A stretch of DNA of 64,000 bases from positions 1,674,001 to 1,738,000 of the forward strand of contig NZ_CP053660.1 in assembly GCF_013177455.1 (NCBI RefSeq), read 5' to 3'. The notes below the pieces were generated by a model that saw only the letters and a list, made by a program, of their open reading frames with translations, ran no database searches and had not been told where the DNA came from. This DNA comes from Nocardioides marmotae (GTDB taxonomy: Bacteria > Actinomycetota > Actinomycetes > Propionibacteriales > Nocardioidaceae). Shown piece by piece: positions 62,652 through 64,000 of this stretch (the first letter of the stretch is position 1; the number at the start of each line of letters is the position of its first letter). A program made the translations under genes and the position numbers.

Positions 62652-63596
62652 GTGCGCAACGTGGTGGTCCTCGTCCAGGACGGTGCCGAGCCCTTCGGGC
62701 TGGGGTCGATGTGCGAGGTGTGGGCAGAGCCGTACCACCCCGAGGACGACAACCCGGTCTTCGACTTCAAGGTCGCCGCCCCCCGACCCGGGCGGGTCCG
62801 TGGCGCGTCCGGCTTCGACCTGCACGTCGAGCACGGCCTCGACGTGGTGGAGCAGGCCGACCTGGTGTGCGTGTGCCCCAAGCGTGACCACCTCGCGCCG
62901 TCACCGGAGGTCGCTGCGGCCGTCGCCGCGGCGTACGAGCGCGGCGCGACGGTCTTCGCCCACTGCACCGCCGCCTTCGTCCTGGGCGAGGCCGGCCTGC
63001 TCGACGGCCGCCGGTGCACCACGCACTGGCGCCACGTCGCCGAGCTGGTCGAGCGGTTCCCGGCCGCCGAGGTCGACCCGGACGTGCTGTACGTCCACGA
63101 CGGGCGGGTGGTGACCGGCGCGGGGTCGGCGGCCGGGCTGGACGCGGCGCTGCACCTGCTGCGCGAGGAGTTCGGGGCGGCGACGGCGGCCTCGGCCGCG
63201 CGGCGGATGGTCGTCCCGCCGCACCGCGACGGCGGCCAGGCGCAGTTCATCGCCCACGCCGTGCCCGACTGCGACGCCGAGACGCTCGGCCCGCTGCTGA
63301 GCTGGATCCTGGAGAACCTCGCCGCCGACCTCGACGTCGAGTCCCTGGCCCGGCGCGCGCTGATGTCGCCGCGGACCTTCGCCCGGCGCTTCCGCGCCGA
63401 GACGGGCGCGACCCCGCACGCCTGGGTGACCCGGCAGCGGGTGCTGCGCGCCGAGCACCTGCTCGAGCGCACCGACCGGCCGGTGGAGTGGATCGCCGGC
63501 GAGGTCGGCTTCGCCAACGCGGCCACGCTGCGCCACCACTTCGCGCGCGTGCGGGGCGTCAGCCCCCAGGCCTACCGGCGCCAGTTCGCCTGCTGA
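62652..63596 (+). CDS. GlxA-type AraC-family regulator with DJ-1/PfpI domain
   Basis: This 314-residue regulator has an N-terminal DJ-1/PfpI-like domain (VVVLVQDGAEPFGLGSMCEVW, then GATVFAHCTAAFVLGEAGLLDGR with the nucleophile-elbow Cys). The C-terminal AraC DNA-binding domain has DLDVESLARRALMSPRTFARRF as the first helix-turn-helix and VEWIAGEVGFANAATLRHHF as the second. It probably senses a small molecule and controls a nearby or distant catabolic gene. The GTG at 62652 is preferred because it follows a -10 element and opens the conserved domain; an ATG at 62604 would add 16 residues. Confidence 0.9.
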   Translation: MRNVVVLVQDGAEPFGLGSMCEVWAEPYHPEDDNPVFDFKVAAPRPGRVRGASGFDLHVEHGLDVVEQADLVCVCPKRDHLAPSPEVAAAVAAAYERGATVFAHCTAAFVLGEAGLLDGRRCTTHWRHVAELVERFPAAEVDPDVLYVHDGRVVTGAGSAAGLDAALHLLREEFGAATAASAARRMVVPPHRDGGQAQFIAHAVPDCDAETLGPLLSWILENLAADLDVESLARRALMSPRTFARRFRAETGATPHAWVTRQRVLRAEHLLERTDRPVEWIAGEVGFANAATLRHHFARVRGVSPQAYRRQFAC

Positions 63597-63605
63597 GGGC
63601 GCCCC

Positions 63606-64000
63606 TCACCGGGGCAGCCGGGCGCGCAGCACCTTCCCGGTCAGGGTGCGGGGGAGCTCCTCGAGGAAGGACCAGGTCTTCGGCCGCTTCGGCGGCGCCA
63701 GCCGCTCGCGGACGTACGTCGCCAGGTCGGCCTCGGCCGCGGTCCCGACCACCGCGGCGCACACCCGCTGGCCCCACTGCTCGTCGGGCACGCCGTACAC
63801 CGCGACGTCCTCGACCCCCGGGTGCTCGCGCAGGGTCTGCTCCACCTCGAGCGGGTAGACGTTGACCCCGCCGCTGATCACCAGGTCCTCCCGGCGACCG
63901 TCGAGGAAGAGGTAGCCGTCGTCGTCGAGGCGGCCGAGGTCGCCGACGGTGAACTCCGTGCCCTGCCAGGCGGCCGCGGTCTTCTCGGGTGCGCCGTAGT
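63606..64000 (-). CDS. C-terminal part of an AMP-dependent acyl-CoA ligase
   Basis: Only the last 131 residues are in the window; the gene continues beyond base 64000. The ANL-superfamily hallmarks are clear. TVGDLGRLDDDGYLFLDGRRED holds the conserved Gly-Asp and the hinge Arg, LVISGGVNVYPLEVEQTLREH follows, and the catalytic Lys is in LPRTLTGKVLRARL. These enzymes activate carboxylic acids with ATP and CoA. The acid cannot be told from this fragment. It is convergent with the GlxA-type gene. Confidence 0.93.
   Translation of the reverse strand, partial: YGAPEKTAAAWQGTEFTVGDLGRLDDDGYLFLDGRREDLVISGGVNVYPLEVEQTLREHPGVEDVAVYGVPDEQWGQRVCAAVVGTAAEADLATYVRERLAPPKRPKTWSFLEELPRTLTGKVLRARLPR

Overview
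This window is chromosomal DNA from a very GC-rich actinobacterium. The gene order, the Trp-associated membrane protein, the HGxxPAAW protein, PriA, an AftD-type arabinosyltransferase and many start codons preceded only by a -10 element all fit the Actinobacteria. The overall flavour suggests Nocardioidaceae (Nocardioides-like), but that genus guess is inference from memory. Nearly all genes look intact. No phage, insertion sequence, integrase or CRISPR array was seen.

Layout. 1-5.9 kb: tail of an unknown gene, dnaE, a membrane protein, then ybaK and a LON-domain gene on the minus strand, separated by tandem repeats. 5.9-12.9 kb: hisD-hisC-hisB-hisH-(small membrane gene)-priA-hisF-MOSC, then a TasA-like exported protein. 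13-17 kb: palindromes and 22-bp repeats, then a heterodimeric ABC exporter with one degenerate ATP site. 17-22.2 kb: hisI, Trp-associated membrane protein, small membrane proteins, trpC-trpB-trpA; trpE is absent from its usual place after hisI. 22.2-31.5 kb: SCO1-like lipoprotein, lgt, gltB, gltD, pyk. 31.5-33.4 kb: a LAGLIDADG/HTH protein, tRNA-Leu(CAA), a 54-aa protein and the ANTAR regulator pdtaR. 33.5-39.4 kb: livH-livM-livG-livF facing a convergent substrate-binding lipoprotein. 39.6-44.3 kb: DUF554, GNAT, hotdog thioesterase, polA.

44.3-58.8 kb is a cell-envelope glycan block: flippase, large GT-C-like membrane proteins, DUF2613, GT4 glycosyltransferase, methyltransferase, AftD, acyltransferase and a DUF3068 protein. 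Its content resembles the Mycobacterium tuberculosis Rv0224c-Rv0236c region, but here it lies between polA and rpsA. It also contains a frameshifted DUF2975 gene next to its intact XRE regulator. 58.9-64 kb: a methyltransferase, an unusual decapeptide-repeat protein, rpsA, a 48-aa membrane protein, a GlxA-type regulator, and the C-terminus of an AMP-dependent acyl-CoA ligase.

The most unusual features are non-coding. A 22-bp-period repeat family fills the polA/flippase convergent gap as a giant inverted array and recurs at 13.1 kb. Short tandem duplications sit on or beside stop codons at several sites. Long palindromes occupy several intergenic spaces. At least eleven genes have a -10 hexamer ending 6-7 nt before the start codon, the signature of leaderless transcripts.
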